Of a stretch of DNA of 64,000 nucleotides, positions 1 to 7,690 are shown in pieces. Under the pieces are notes generated by a model. The model was not told the origin of the DNA, searched no databases, and saw nothing but the letters and a program-made list of their open reading frames with translations. The translations under genes were made by a program, and so were the position numbers. How positions within the stretch are numbered: the first letter of the stretch is position 1; each line of letters begins with the position of its first letter. Location: NCBI RefSeq assembly GCF_009932395.1, contig NZ_LSRS01000004.1, positions 87,241 to 151,240 of the forward strand, written 5' to 3'. This DNA comes from Sporotomaculum syntrophicum (GTDB lineage Bacteria > Bacillota > Desulfotomaculia > Desulfotomaculales > Desulfallaceae).

Positions 1-151
1 ATTCACCTTGATGTATTTTTAATGCCACCTCTACCGATGTATCGCTCCGCTGTAGTAGCTTTATTAATTCATCTTGGGTTACCTCGGCTTTTACTGTTTC
101 TGTCTCATAGAAATAGTCTTGTTTTAAATAGGTGACTTTGTATATTGCCAC
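1..151 (-). CDS. phage hypothetical protein, C-terminus outside the window
   Basis: The minus strand is open from a GTG at 151 to the window edge, giving 50 residues that start MAIYKVTYLKQDYFYETE and continue with a charged, mainly helical stretch (DELIKLLQRS). A purine-rich G-run about 8 bases upstream can serve as the ribosome site. It lies downstream of the capsid and HTH genes in the same direction, where head-tail connector or tail genes are usual in this prophage type. I do not recognise the family. The end is cut by the window. Confidence 0.5.
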   Translation of the reverse strand, partial: MAIYKVTYLKQDYFYETETVKAEVTQDELIKLLQRSDTSVEVALKIHQGE

Positions 152-198
152 TCCCTAACCCCCCCCCTTTGGTTTCCCCCCGGGTGAGCATCATCTAT

Positions 199-360
199 TT
201 AAAAAAACGCCGTTGTTAGCTTAATCCAGTTGGTGCCATCGTATATAAAAACGTCCTGTGTGTCGGTTTCCAGGAACCTGCTGCCGGGCAGGACGTTTGC
301 TTTTGGTTTTTCATCTGTAGACACACCTATATATTGTCTATAATAAGTTACCATTACCAT
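199..360 (-). CDS. small phage structural-region protein (53 aa)
   Basis: ATG at 360 preceded by AGAGG at a good distance; TAA at 199-201. The 53-residue product contains the pattern FLETDTQDVFIYDGTNWIKL. This resembles a short motif (ETDTGD-x-Y-x-YDGTNW) that I recall from small proteins in phage head and tail regions, so it reads as a short beta-rich structural or accessory protein. It lies in the same direction and close behind the zinc-ribbon gene. The function is unknown and the family assignment is from memory only. Confidence 0.6.
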   Translation of the reverse strand: MVMVTYYRQYIGVSTDEKPKANVLPGSRFLETDTQDVFIYDGTNWIKLTTAFF

Positions 361-375
361 AATTGCAGCCTCTTT

Positions 376-588
376 TCAGCTTATGCCGGCCAATCTGGCC
401 ACCTTGCGATCTACCCGGGTGGTTCTTTTCTCATCGCGCATAGCCTTATAAAAATGAGTCATGCTATACTGCCAGGCATCGTCAATACCGCAGGCAGCAG
501 CGGCCGAATAAAACTCACCCCGACAGATGGGGCAGTTCCAATGATCGTGATCTTTATTCATCGCACTTTTGCAAGCTGGGCAGGTCAT
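376..588 (-). CDS. small zinc-ribbon phage protein (70 aa)
   Basis: The N-terminal half holds two CxxC knuckles, MTCPAC and NCPIC, about 14 residues apart, a rubredoxin-like zinc ribbon. The C-terminal half is basic (MRDEKRTTRVDRKVARL). The start ATG at 588 has GAGG about 10 bases upstream and lies inside the end of the preceding 339-aa gene, so the two are probably translationally coupled. Its ribbon (MTCPxC, a Met-Lys/Asn-Lys step, WxC, EF) resembles the ribbon embedded in the middle of that upstream protein, suggesting a duplicated zinc-ribbon module. The biological role is not known. Confidence 0.65.
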   Translation of the reverse strand: MTCPACKSAMNKDHDHWNCPICRGEFYSAAAACGIDDAWQYSMTHFYKAMRDEKRTTRVDRKVARLAGIS

Positions 589-1573
589 CTTTTTTGTACC
601 TCGCTTTCACAGCAGCACGTCTTATTTCCTCATCTTTAACCCACGGGTGATTATTTTTATCACCCTTAAGGGTGCCCTTAAGCGCTTTAATTCTGGCCAC
701 ACCTTTATTAAAAGGCAGATACGCGTCAGACTTTAAGCTGATTCGGATTAGCTTATAAACTGCGTCCAGAGTCCATTCACGCCCCCGGTTAGTTTTGAAG
801 CCCTCCATATTCAGCCTGTCGGCAATATCGCGTGAATTATAGCCATGCCCGGCCATACTTAGCACAATCTCGTTAATACGTTCGCGCTGGGCCTGGTAAT
901 CCTCACTGCCTGCCATTATCCCATGGCGCTTTAAGTGAGCCAGTACGTTAGTTCTTGTCCAGGGCCTCCCCCGGGGCGTCAGGTGCCCGGCTTCATTAAG
1001 CGCTGCAGCAATGCGGACAGCATCATTACCCTCGTTGTAAAGGCGCTGCATCAGTATTGCCACCGCAGCACCGTCATCAGTCCTAACTCGCCAGGGCCTG
1101 GTCCACTCGTCGGGATCGTCTGGTACCTGCTCATCAGGCGGCCAGAATTCCGCGCCACATTCACACTGCCAGAAGAACAGCTCCTGCTTCTTCATAGTAC
1201 CGCCGCACTCAGGGCAAGTCATGTCATCGTTACCGGATATACTGGTATCAATACCGGCACGCTTCATCCAATTATTGACGGTGCCTTCAGGCGCTTCAAC
1301 TTTGCGGGCAATTACCGCGGGTGAATAACCCTGCCGGGCCAGGGCCAGCGCTGCAGCCTTTTTTTGCTCCAGCGCCTGGCGGTATTGCTCCCGGTATTCC
1401 CGGTATTCCGGCAATTTCAGCAGGCGCATATTTAGCAAATCGCTGTCCACACCTAATTCGTGAGCAACTTCTACCACTGTAGCGCCGGCCAAAACCTTGT
1501 TTAACGCGTCCCTAATATCCAGCAGGTTCACCCCCCGAAGGGCTAGTTGGAAAGGCTTACACCCTGGTAGCAA
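554..1573 (-). CDS. HTH / zinc-ribbon protein with recombinase-domain-like repeats
   Basis: 339 residues. In order: two helix-turn-helix-like segments (roughly 15-50, and 70-105 with QGYSPAVIARKVEAPEGTVNNWMKR), a CPECGG...CECG zinc ribbon (about 118-142), and two segments resembling the DNA-binding 'Recombinase' region of serine integrases (IAAALNEAGHLTPRGRPWTR at about 185-205 and IADRLNMEGFKTNRGREWT at about 255-275). No serine-resolvase catalytic domain is present. It begins 17 bases inside the end of the capsid gene. In a morphogenesis operon it may be a regulator or a homing/packaging accessory protein; the function is not established. Confidence 0.6.
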   Translation of the reverse strand: MLPGCKPFQLALRGVNLLDIRDALNKVLAGATVVEVAHELGVDSDLLNMRLLKLPEYREYREQYRQALEQKKAAALALARQGYSPAVIARKVEAPEGTVNNWMKRAGIDTSISGNDDMTCPECGGTMKKQELFFWQCECGAEFWPPDEQVPDDPDEWTRPWRVRTDDGAAVAILMQRLYNEGNDAVRIAAALNEAGHLTPRGRPWTRTNVLAHLKRHGIMAGSEDYQAQRERINEIVLSMAGHGYNSRDIADRLNMEGFKTNRGREWTLDAVYKLIRISLKSDAYLPFNKGVARIKALKGTLKGDKNNHPWVKDEEIRRAAVKARYKKDDLPSLQKCDE

Positions 1574-3395
1574 GCGCCACGAACGGGCTAATTTCGTCGG
1601 TGCCCTTGTAAGGTGTCAGCGGCTTGTTGAATACCGGCTGCCCTGCTACCCTGTAAGTGAATTTGAAAGTTTGCTCGTCATAAAGGAACCTCACATGGAT
1701 ACTAACAGCAGAGTCAATGCCGCCTTTATCGGCCAGTAAATAATTGGACAAGTCGCAAAGTACTATGTCACCGGTTGTCCCTAATGTTTCGGCCTGTTCA
1801 ATGGGAATCACCGGACGGCCAAATAACGTGCTGTAGGGCTGGCCGGAAATACCACCGGCCGGCATATACACCGGAATTCCACCGGTGCCTACTGCAAAGG
1901 ATAGTGCGAAAAGCTGCGGTAATACGTTCTGGTTGACTAACCAGACAGCGTTTTTCTGCGAAGGTGCCCACAGCCTGGCCCACATATTGACGATATTCTC
2001 AAATATTACACTGTTGGCAGCCTGGCCGTTCTCTTTCGGCACTGTAACCAAAGCGCCGGATTTCATTATCCCTAATGGTTTGCCCGCACCGTCACCTGCA
2101 AAAACGCAGTCGTCAATAACAAAGGCGAATTCTTCGGCAAAGGCTTGCTGCATGACGCTTTCAAGGGTGGCCGCATCCTCGAGCAACTCGTCCGTGGCGT
2201 AGCACAGTCCAATCAGCTTATCCAGGTTTAGTTCCATCTGCCGGAATTTAGGCTTACTGTCGGTATAAAGATCGGCTTCGGCTGCCCAGTAAGCCCGGAC
2301 ACCGCCCCAGCGGCTGCCTGTCGCACGGCTGGACTCATCTACAGCATTAATTTTCATGCTGTTTGCGTTGGTGGAAATGGGAATCCTGCGGCAGCGGGAA
2401 GCCAGCACGCCGGTTTCATAGGTGCGCTTTAACAGCTCCGTGCTGAAATCCTGATTAACCAGGAATCCCCCATCACTGGGCACGGATTCATTAAGCCCGC
2501 TGGCGGTTCTCCTGGTTAAACGCTCGTCAATGTACCCGTCAGGCATACCTGCCCGCATTACGGCCTGCAGCTGTTCGCCCAGGCTGCGCCATTCGTTAGC
2601 AGGTTCGATTACCTTAATATTGGGATGCCGGCGCTTTTCATCTTTTTTAAATTCGCCGGATGCGATCCGTTTTTCCAAACTGCGAATTTCGCTTTGCAGG
2701 TCGATATAATCGCGCTGCTCGTCGTCGGTTAAATCTCTTTCCTCGTCATCGGCTGCTGCCATAATAGCGTCAGCCTGCTGCTTCAGGTTTGCCAGTTTCT
2801 GCCTTGCTTCGCGTTCCCGTAAATTCATGGTTTTTTTGCCCTCCCGTGATTTTTTATATTCTTCCAGTGACCGGCAGTTTACCTCATTGCTGGGGTAGGC
2901 TGGAAATGCCACCGGGCTAATTTCATAAAGTTCAGCGTCCAGTATTGAGCGTTTATACAGTTTTTTGTTGTCTCGCTCGACACGGCTCCATTTGTCTTTT
3001 ACTACCCGCATGCCGAAGGACACGCCGTCAACATCGCCACGCCGGATACTCTCCCAGGCATCATTACCGGCTTGAGTATCCGGCAAGTCCAGCTCGAAGT
3101 TTAAGCCCGTGGTATCGGAATTCACCCGCAGAGTGCCGGCCTTGGTGTTGCCCAGCACCTGGCTGGTGTCGTGACTCCACAGTCCCACCACAGCCCGGGT
3201 TTTTAAGCTGCCGTCAAAGCATCCAGCGCCTAGTTCTTCGACAAAGGAATCACCCCAAAAGTCACGCATTACCGCGCTCTCGGTGTCATACCTAATAACG
3301 CCGGCTATGGTACGTTTGCCATCCTCTCCGGCCTGCCTTACTTCCAGCCTTACAGGTAATGCCCTAATTTCTTTTTCCGGATTCTTTTTCATCAT
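1557..3395 (-). CDS. HK97-type prohead protease fused to major capsid protein
   Basis: One frame carries a prohead protease followed by a major capsid protein. Residues 1 to about 165 show the protease signature (IAGVIRYDTESAV, an active-site His in GLWSHDTSQVLG and Ser in GVSFGMRV). After a linker comes a charged coiled-coil 'delta' scaffold (MNLREREARQKLANLKQ...) and then an HK97-fold capsid body (VPSDGGFLVNQDFSTELLKR, PVFNKPLTPYKG at the end). I chose the ATG at 3395 (or 3392) because AAAGGGG lies just upstream; a longer frame begins at 3431 inside the portal gene. An internal start at 2828 with its own strong ribosome site could make free capsid. It follows the portal gene with overlap, the standard head operon order. 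Confidence 0.85.
   Translation of the reverse strand: MMKKNPEKEIRALPVRLEVRQAGEDGKRTIAGVIRYDTESAVMRDFWGDSFVEELGAGCFDGSLKTRAVVGLWSHDTSQVLGNTKAGTLRVNSDTTGLNFELDLPDTQAGNDAWESIRRGDVDGVSFGMRVVKDKWSRVERDNKKLYKRSILDAELYEISPVAFPAYPSNEVNCRSLEEYKKSREGKKTMNLREREARQKLANLKQQADAIMAAADDEERDLTDDEQRDYIDLQSEIRSLEKRIASGEFKKDEKRRHPNIKVIEPANEWRSLGEQLQAVMRAGMPDGYIDERLTRRTASGLNESVPSDGGFLVNQDFSTELLKRTYETGVLASRCRRIPISTNANSMKINAVDESSRATGSRWGGVRAYWAAEADLYTDSKPKFRQMELNLDKLIGLCYATDELLEDAATLESVMQQAFAEEFAFVIDDCVFAGDGAGKPLGIMKSGALVTVPKENGQAANSVIFENIVNMWARLWAPSQKNAVWLVNQNVLPQLFALSFAVGTGGIPVYMPAGGISGQPYSTLFGRPVIPIEQAETLGTTGDIVLCDLSNYLLADKGGIDSAVSIHVRFLYDEQTFKFTYRVAGQPVFNKPLTPYKGTDEISPFVALATRV
2826..2845 (-). promoter_or_regulatory. 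internal Shine-Dalgarno and start for free capsid subunit
   Basis: GGGAGGG at 2839-2845 lies 10 bases ahead of the ATG at 2828-2826, in frame within the protease-capsid reading frame. Initiation here gives 423 residues starting MNLREREARQK, the normal length for an HK97-type capsid with its delta domain. This suggests that most capsid is made as a separate protein and the fusion is minor. A run of seven A lies between the ribosome site and the ATG. Confidence 0.6.
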
Positions 3396-4569
3396 TTGCC
3401 CCTTTCTGCGGTGGGTATAGTACATCGCCACCAGCTAATGGTTCCATGTTCTCCCTGATCCGCGCCTCGTTAGGTGTCATGAACCCGCTGGTTATGGCCG
3501 TGTTATAGCACGAGTAACGAGTTCTGGTATCGGTGCGCAGCAGTGATTCGGTTAGGAATTCCACAAATAAAGTTTTGCGTTCCTCGGTAGTGAACAGTTT
3601 CAATGTGAAAGCCTCTTCTAAGCGTGTTAAAAGCGGCTGTAAGGAGAAGGTAAGGAATTCCAGGCTCTGCGTTTCCACATTGGCATAAGCGCCGCGGACG
3701 GTAGGGTCCAGCATGTGACCGGGTATTCTCAGCGCCGCTGCAATAGCCCGCATGGCGAATTGCCGGCTTTCCAATAGCTGTGCTTCCTGTGCATTGCCCG
3801 ATATAGATTCAAAGGTTGTCCCATCTTCTAAAACCGCTGTACCGTGACTTTTACCCCGGCCATAGGCTGCCTGCCAGCTCTCTTTAAGGCGTTTGGCTGC
3901 CTGCTCGCTTAACACGCTGTTTGTTTTCAAAATCCCGCTTGGCCGGGCGCTATTGGCAAAATATGATGCTGCGTGTTCTTCGCCGGCCAGGGCTGCCGCG
4001 ATACTTTCACGGGCCAGCTGTACGGGTGACTTGCCCGTCAGGCCATCCAGGGACAACATACTGATATGCAGAACATCATCGGCGGTATAGTCTTTACGCT
4101 GCCCCTGTGTGGTTATTTTATAAAGCAGGGTGCCGTCACTCTGCAGCTCCACACTTACCCGGCTTGGGTGTATTGGCCAGAGTGCCGCAGGATTGCCGTT
4201 GTCATCCCACTGAATGACGATATAAGCGTTACCATGCAGCAGCAGGTGCAGGCATACTGTTTCTTTAAAGTTGAAGGGTGTCTGCTGCGGGTTTGGCCTG
4301 GTATGCAGCAGCTCATATACCGGGTGCCCTTTTGCTCGGACTTTCCCGCCGGTTGTGCGTTTGTAAGTAATCATTGGCAGGCTGGCGGTAAGCTCTGCAA
4401 TCATCCGCACAGCTCCCAGCACGGCAGGGTGCCCCATTGCAGTTTCAGCCGTTACCGTTACGCCGGCAGCAGTGGTGCCACCAATCAGGCTTTGCCAGCC
4501 GTCAGGGTCACGCCAGCCCAGGGCGCGCTGCTCGGTTTTTCTATTGAATAATCGTTTGAATATGTTCAT
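3364..4569 (-). CDS. phage portal protein (HK97 family)
   Basis: 401 residues, the usual length of HK97-family portals. Typical features are the N-terminal basic start (MNIFKRLFNRKTEQRA), ETAMGHPAVLGAVRMIAELTASLPM, the YELLHTRPNPQQTPFNFKE segment, GNAYI, and the RIPGHML / ETQSLEFLTFSLQPLL region near the C-terminus. The portal is the dodecameric ring at the capsid vertex through which TerL pumps DNA. The ATG overlaps the TGA of the large terminase gene by four bases (ATGA), indicating translational coupling. Confidence 0.92.
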   Translation of the reverse strand: MNIFKRLFNRKTEQRALGWRDPDGWQSLIGGTTAAGVTVTAETAMGHPAVLGAVRMIAELTASLPMITYKRTTGGKVRAKGHPVYELLHTRPNPQQTPFNFKETVCLHLLLHGNAYIVIQWDDNGNPAALWPIHPSRVSVELQSDGTLLYKITTQGQRKDYTADDVLHISMLSLDGLTGKSPVQLARESIAAALAGEEHAASYFANSARPSGILKTNSVLSEQAAKRLKESWQAAYGRGKSHGTAVLEDGTTFESISGNAQEAQLLESRQFAMRAIAAALRIPGHMLDPTVRGAYANVETQSLEFLTFSLQPLLTRLEEAFTLKLFTTEERKTLFVEFLTESLLRTDTRTRYSCYNTAITSGFMTPNEARIRENMEPLAGGDVLYPPQKGANDEKESGKRN

Positions 4570-6104
4570 AGGACAAGTAGCTCCTTCTTGTTATAAACAC
4601 TTTCGCTTTCCTGGTACCGCGTAGCACGGTCCAGGGCCATTATTAGGGCAACCATGCCGTCAATCTTTTCACTGCTTTTGGACTTATCCGGTTTGACATT
4701 GCCTGCAGGGTCCTGCTTAACGACCATGTTGTCTGCCATCCAGCGAAGGACCGGGTTACCACCATGGACTAGCTTTTTGCTTAGTACCAGGTTAAGCAGC
4801 TCCTTGGTGGGCGGGCTCATGGAGGCAAATCCTTGTCCGAATTGCACTACCGTAAAGCCTGCGTCATCCAGTTCTGTGGTAATCTGCACAGCTCCCCATC
4901 TATCAAAGGCTATTTCCCGTATGTTGTATAGCTGCCCCAGCTGCTCAATGTGCCGTCTAATGGCTTCGTAATGAATGACATTACCCTCAGTAGCAGTGAT
5001 CAGTCCCTGCCTGGTCCACACGTCATACGGTACGCGGTCCCGGTTGATGCGCTCGCGCATGTTATCCCGGGGTATCCAAAAGTGCGGTAATACTACAAAG
5101 CCGCCGTCATCCATCGGAAATACCAGTACAAAAGCTGCAATGTCGGTTGTACTTGCCAGGTCAAGGCCACCGAAGCAACATTTTCCCAGCAGTTCATCAG
5201 GTTCAATAGTGCCGGCTGTCGCGTCCCAGGCTGCCAGGTCAAGCCAGCGGTCCTCTTGCTGCGTCCACTGGTTCAGATATAGCCGTCTGAACGTATTCTG
5301 CAGGGCGGGTACCTGTTCAGCTTTTTTAGCCATAGCACGCATTTCCTCAATCCCTCTGAATGTGCTCAGTGCGGGATTGGCCTTGTACCAGACTTTTTCA
5401 TCCCGCCAGTCGTCCTCTTTGCCGGCTGCGTATATCACCGGCAGGAATGTTTTGTCCTCGATTACTCCGTCGATTATCTTTTGGGCGTATTCGTGCTGCT
5501 CCCAGCAGATAGAGTTACGATCATAACCTGCGGTAGTAATGGCGAATATTAAAGGCTGCGTCCTAGTACCGCCACTGGTAGTTAAAACGTCCCACAGCTC
5601 CCGGTTAGGCTGTGTGTGCAGCTCGTCAAATATGATTCCGTGTGCATTAAAGCCATGTTTCGTGTGAGCGTCCGCTGATATAGCCCGGTAGAATGAACCG
5701 GTGGCCGGTATTACAATTCGTTTTTGGCTGTCGATGATTTTACACCGCTTGGCCAGCTTTGGGTTTTGCCGCACCATCTGCGCCGCCGTATTGAAAACGA
5801 TGGCAGCCTGGTCGCGATCCGCTGCTGCGGAATATATCTCTGCGCCGGGTTCGTTGTCGGCAAACAACAGTTTCAAGGCCACAGCTGCGCCTAGCTCGGA
5901 CTTACCGTTCTTGCGTGGTATTTCCACATAGCAGGTACGGTACTGCCGGGTGCCGTCCTCATTCAAGGTGCCGAACAGCGGGGTGATAATGTCGTGCTGC
6001 CATGGCTCCAACTCAAACCTTACACCGGCCCATTTGCCTTTGGTGTGGGTGAGGTAATTCTCTATAAACTTGACAGCCCGTTCTGCGCTGTACTCATCAA
6101 ACAC
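4566..6104 (-). CDS. terL: phage terminase large subunit
   Basis: 512 residues. The N-terminal ATPase has a variant Walker A, IPRKNGKSE (about residue 65), and a Walker B followed by the catalytic acid, GIIFDELHTQ (about 155). The C-terminal half holds acidic residues expected for the RNase-H-fold nuclease (FGGLDLASTTDIAAF, EIAFDRWG, SSEKIDGMVALIMA). It matches the Terminase_1 type paired with P27-type small subunits and HK97-type portals. TerL cuts concatemeric DNA and packages it through the portal. It is seven bases downstream of terS and overlaps the portal start. Confidence 0.93.
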   Translation of the reverse strand: MFDEYSAERAVKFIENYLTHTKGKWAGVRFELEPWQHDIITPLFGTLNEDGTRQYRTCYVEIPRKNGKSELGAAVALKLLFADNEPGAEIYSAAADRDQAAIVFNTAAQMVRQNPKLAKRCKIIDSQKRIVIPATGSFYRAISADAHTKHGFNAHGIIFDELHTQPNRELWDVLTTSGGTRTQPLIFAITTAGYDRNSICWEQHEYAQKIIDGVIEDKTFLPVIYAAGKEDDWRDEKVWYKANPALSTFRGIEEMRAMAKKAEQVPALQNTFRRLYLNQWTQQEDRWLDLAAWDATAGTIEPDELLGKCCFGGLDLASTTDIAAFVLVFPMDDGGFVVLPHFWIPRDNMRERINRDRVPYDVWTRQGLITATEGNVIHYEAIRRHIEQLGQLYNIREIAFDRWGAVQITTELDDAGFTVVQFGQGFASMSPPTKELLNLVLSKKLVHGGNPVLRWMADNMVVKQDPAGNVKPDKSKSSEKIDGMVALIMALDRATRYQESESVYNKKELLVL

Positions 6105-6110
6105 GGTTTA

Positions 6111-6569
6111 TCACCAGTCCAGGATTCCGTCGTCATCGTCCTTGTCCTCACCCGGCAGAGTCATTCGCGATCTTGCCGAAGGGGTTAAGCCAAACTCAGC
6201 GCAGTACAGCTTTATGAGGTTTAGGTATTTCTGCACAATGCCCACCTCCGGGCGCTGCCTAATATAACCGGTTTCGGTTTCATAAGTCATACCCTCGGTA
6301 GTTAGGACTTTTTCCGCGGCCACCCACCGGCTGTATGCTTGGCAGTAGGCAGCCAGGGCGGTACCGTCAACTATTGTCAGCAACCCCAGCTTTTCAAGTT
6401 CGGGCGCCACACGTTTCCACTCGTGCTTGGCCTCTTTGTCCAGCCAGGCGGGACACTTGGGCGCTACCGGCTTGGGCTTCGGCTCGTTCTTGTTTAGCGG
6501 CCGCCGGCCAGGATTGCCTTCAAGCACTTTAAGGTGTGTCGGCTTAGGTGCAGGGCCTCTTGCTCCCAT
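6111..6569 (-). CDS. terS: phage terminase small subunit, P27 family
   Basis: The start was moved to the ATG at 6569 because AAAGGGGG lies 8 bases upstream and the protein then opens with the P27-family signature MGARGPAPKPTHLK / LEGNPGRRPLN. About 152 residues. The small subunit binds the packaging site and recruits TerL. The acidic tail GEDKDDDDGILDW is notable. The reading frame is open up to 6647, but that extension has no ribosome site. It sits between the HNH endonuclease and terL, the usual order for phages with HNH-dependent terminases. Confidence 0.9.
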   Translation of the reverse strand: MGARGPAPKPTHLKVLEGNPGRRPLNKNEPKPKPVAPKCPAWLDKEAKHEWKRVAPELEKLGLLTIVDGTALAAYCQAYSRWVAAEKVLTTEGMTYETETGYIRQRPEVGIVQKYLNLIKLYCAEFGLTPSARSRMTLPGEDKDDDDGILDW

Positions 6570-6613
6570 ATGATTACCCCCTTTCCAGGAAAAGTTTTGA
6601 AAACTTGCACTCG

Positions 6614-7033
6614 TTAACGCGAAGTTACCCCACCGGTCCCTGTGCAACCCTCACTAGAAAAAAATCCAATCTGTTTCAACAGCTCCGGCCCCTCAAAGCT
6701 GTGCATCCTGCCATGACACCTTTCACATAACGGCATTAAGTTGTCAGTGCGATTGCTCCCGCCGTCAGCCAGGTGTTCTACGTGGTGGGTTAATGTAGCC
6801 GGCGTTAACCGTCCTTCCGTCTTGCACACCACACATAAAGGTTCATGCTTTAGCACATACGCCCGGGCCCGTTCGTACTGTTTGTTGTACCCCCGCCGAT
6901 GCGCGCTACCCCTGCGCTTGTCCTCGTCTTTGCGGTATGCCTTGATATGCTCCTTGCAATACCCCCTGCCTCCAGGTACCTGCAGGTTAGGACACCCGGG
7001 CATCCGGCATGGGGACATTGGCTTCATAGGCAT
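6614..7033 (-). CDS. HNH endonuclease, terminase-associated
   Basis: The ATG at 7033 has GGGGGTGAG just ahead; about 139 residues. The N-terminus has a small Cys/His motif (CRMPGCPNL, GRGYCKEH). The HNH core follows: CVVC knuckle, THHVEHLADGGSNRTDNLMPL and CERCHGRMH, giving the two zinc CxxC pairs and the catalytic HH...N...H residues. In HK97-like phages this protein acts with terminase at the cos or pac site. Its place directly before terS supports that role. Confidence 0.88.
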   Translation of the reverse strand: MPMKPMSPCRMPGCPNLQVPGGRGYCKEHIKAYRKDEDKRRGSAHRRGYNKQYERARAYVLKHEPLCVVCKTEGRLTPATLTHHVEHLADGGSNRTDNLMPLCERCHGRMHSFEGPELLKQIGFFSSEGCTGTGGVTSR

Positions 7034-7061
7034 ATGCTCACCCCCAAAACAAAAGCCCACC

Positions 7062-7184
7062 TCAACGCGCACTTGCTCTCGCGTTTTCTGATAATAACTC
7101 AATAACCGCTTTTTGATATGCCTTAAAAGCTTCTAATTCATCAACCAGTGCCACCATTCCCCTTGTTAAATGTATCTCTTTCAA
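7062..7184 (-). CDS. small phage protein (40 aa), TTG start
   Basis: I place the start at the TTG at 7184, preceded by AAAGAGGTG, because the longer frame (to 7244) begins inside a terminator hairpin and has no ribosome site. The product is a short acidic helix (MVALVDELEAFKAYQKAVIEL). It lies between the terminator at 7211-7259 and the HNH gene, so it would be the first gene of the packaging transcript. The family is unknown. Confidence 0.5.
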   Translation of the reverse strand: MKEIHLTRGMVALVDELEAFKAYQKAVIELLSENARASAR

Positions 7185-7210
7185 ACCGAGCACCTCTTTA
7201 AGATAAATGA

Positions 7211-7259
7211 GAAAAGCCCGCCTCTGACATGCAATTGAAGTCATGTCACTAGACGGGCT
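7211..7259 (-). terminator. rho-independent terminator before packaging genes
   Basis: On the minus strand AGCCCG (7259-7254) pairs with CGGGCT (7220-7215), and TGACATG (7248-7242 complement) pairs with CATGTCA (7231-7225) inside it. A TTTTC run follows at 7214-7210. The hairpin overlaps the last codons of the small zinc-finger gene upstream. It separates the early (replication) and late (packaging) gene blocks. Confidence 0.75.
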
Positions 7260-7392
7260 GTACCCTCGCGATATTCTGTTCCGTTGTCAAGGTTGAAACC
7301 TTGCCACATCTCTTACATTTGATTATACCAGATATTTCCCCTACTGCAAGTACTTTCCCACAATATGGGCATCTATACTTTTGTAGTTTCAC
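7249..7392 (-). CDS. Com-like small zinc-finger protein (47 aa)
   Basis: GTG start at 7392 with GGGAGGAAG 5 bases upstream, TAG at 7249-7251. The product has two CxxC knuckles, YRCPYCGK and IKCKRCGK, spaced as in the Mu Com family of small treble-clef zinc-finger proteins (Com activates translation of the mom gene in Mu). It overlaps the end of the 59-aa gene upstream by 20 bases, and its own end lies in the terminator hairpin. The assignment rests on the knuckle spacing and length, so the target is not known. Confidence 0.65.
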   Translation of the reverse strand: MKLQKYRCPYCGKVLAVGEISGIIKCKRCGKVSTLTTEQNIARVQPV

Positions 7393-7552
7393 CGGCTTCC
7401 TCCCGTGCCTTCATCCGTTCGTATCTCAGTACACCTTTGCCCCTACCGATAGCCCGGGCCCACAGCTCCGGATCCTTGGCCAGCAGGTGTTCTATTTCCT
7501 GTGCTGTGAGCACCAGTATGTGCTTGGGAAGCTGTATTTTTATGTAGTTCAA
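7373..7552 (-). CDS. small conserved phage protein (59 aa)
   Basis: TTG start at 7552 with GGAAGCGGTG upstream, TAG at 7373. The product reads YIKIQLPKHILVLTAQEI / HLLAKDPELWARAIGRGK, a pattern I recall from short proteins near primase genes in Firmicute prophages. Two amphipathic helices are visible, with no catalytic motif. It lies between the repeat region after the primase and the Com-like gene, all in one direction. Confidence 0.6.
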   Translation of the reverse strand: MNYIKIQLPKHILVLTAQEIEHLLAKDPELWARAIGRGKGVLRYERMKAREEAGETTKV

Positions 7553-7581
7553 TTAATCACCGCTTCCATAATTTAACTAAT

Positions 7582-7690
7582 AGTGGAGTAGTGGAGTAAG
7601 TGGACTAATTTTCACTTTTTTTATAAAACGCTACATATAGGGGAAAAAACCGGAATTTACTCCACTTAGTCCACTTAGTCCACTTTTACT
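7582..7690. repeat. iteron-like repeat clusters in inverted orientation
   Basis: Three copies of an 8-9 bp unit AGTGGA(G/C)T(A) lie at 7582-7607 on the plus strand. Three copies of the reverse complement (ACTCCACTT / AGTCCACTT) lie at 7657-7687. A spacer of about 50 bases containing T- and A-rich runs separates them. On the minus strand the right cluster reads as AAGTGGACT repeated at 9-base period. The block directly follows the primase-helicase gene, so a replication origin or a binding site for a phage regulator is plausible; neither is shown. Confidence 0.6.

Noticed and set aside
7185..7244. ATG at 7244 as the start of the 40-aa gene
   Set aside because: It lies inside the terminator hairpin and has no ribosome site; the TTG at 7184 has AAAGAGGTG just ahead.
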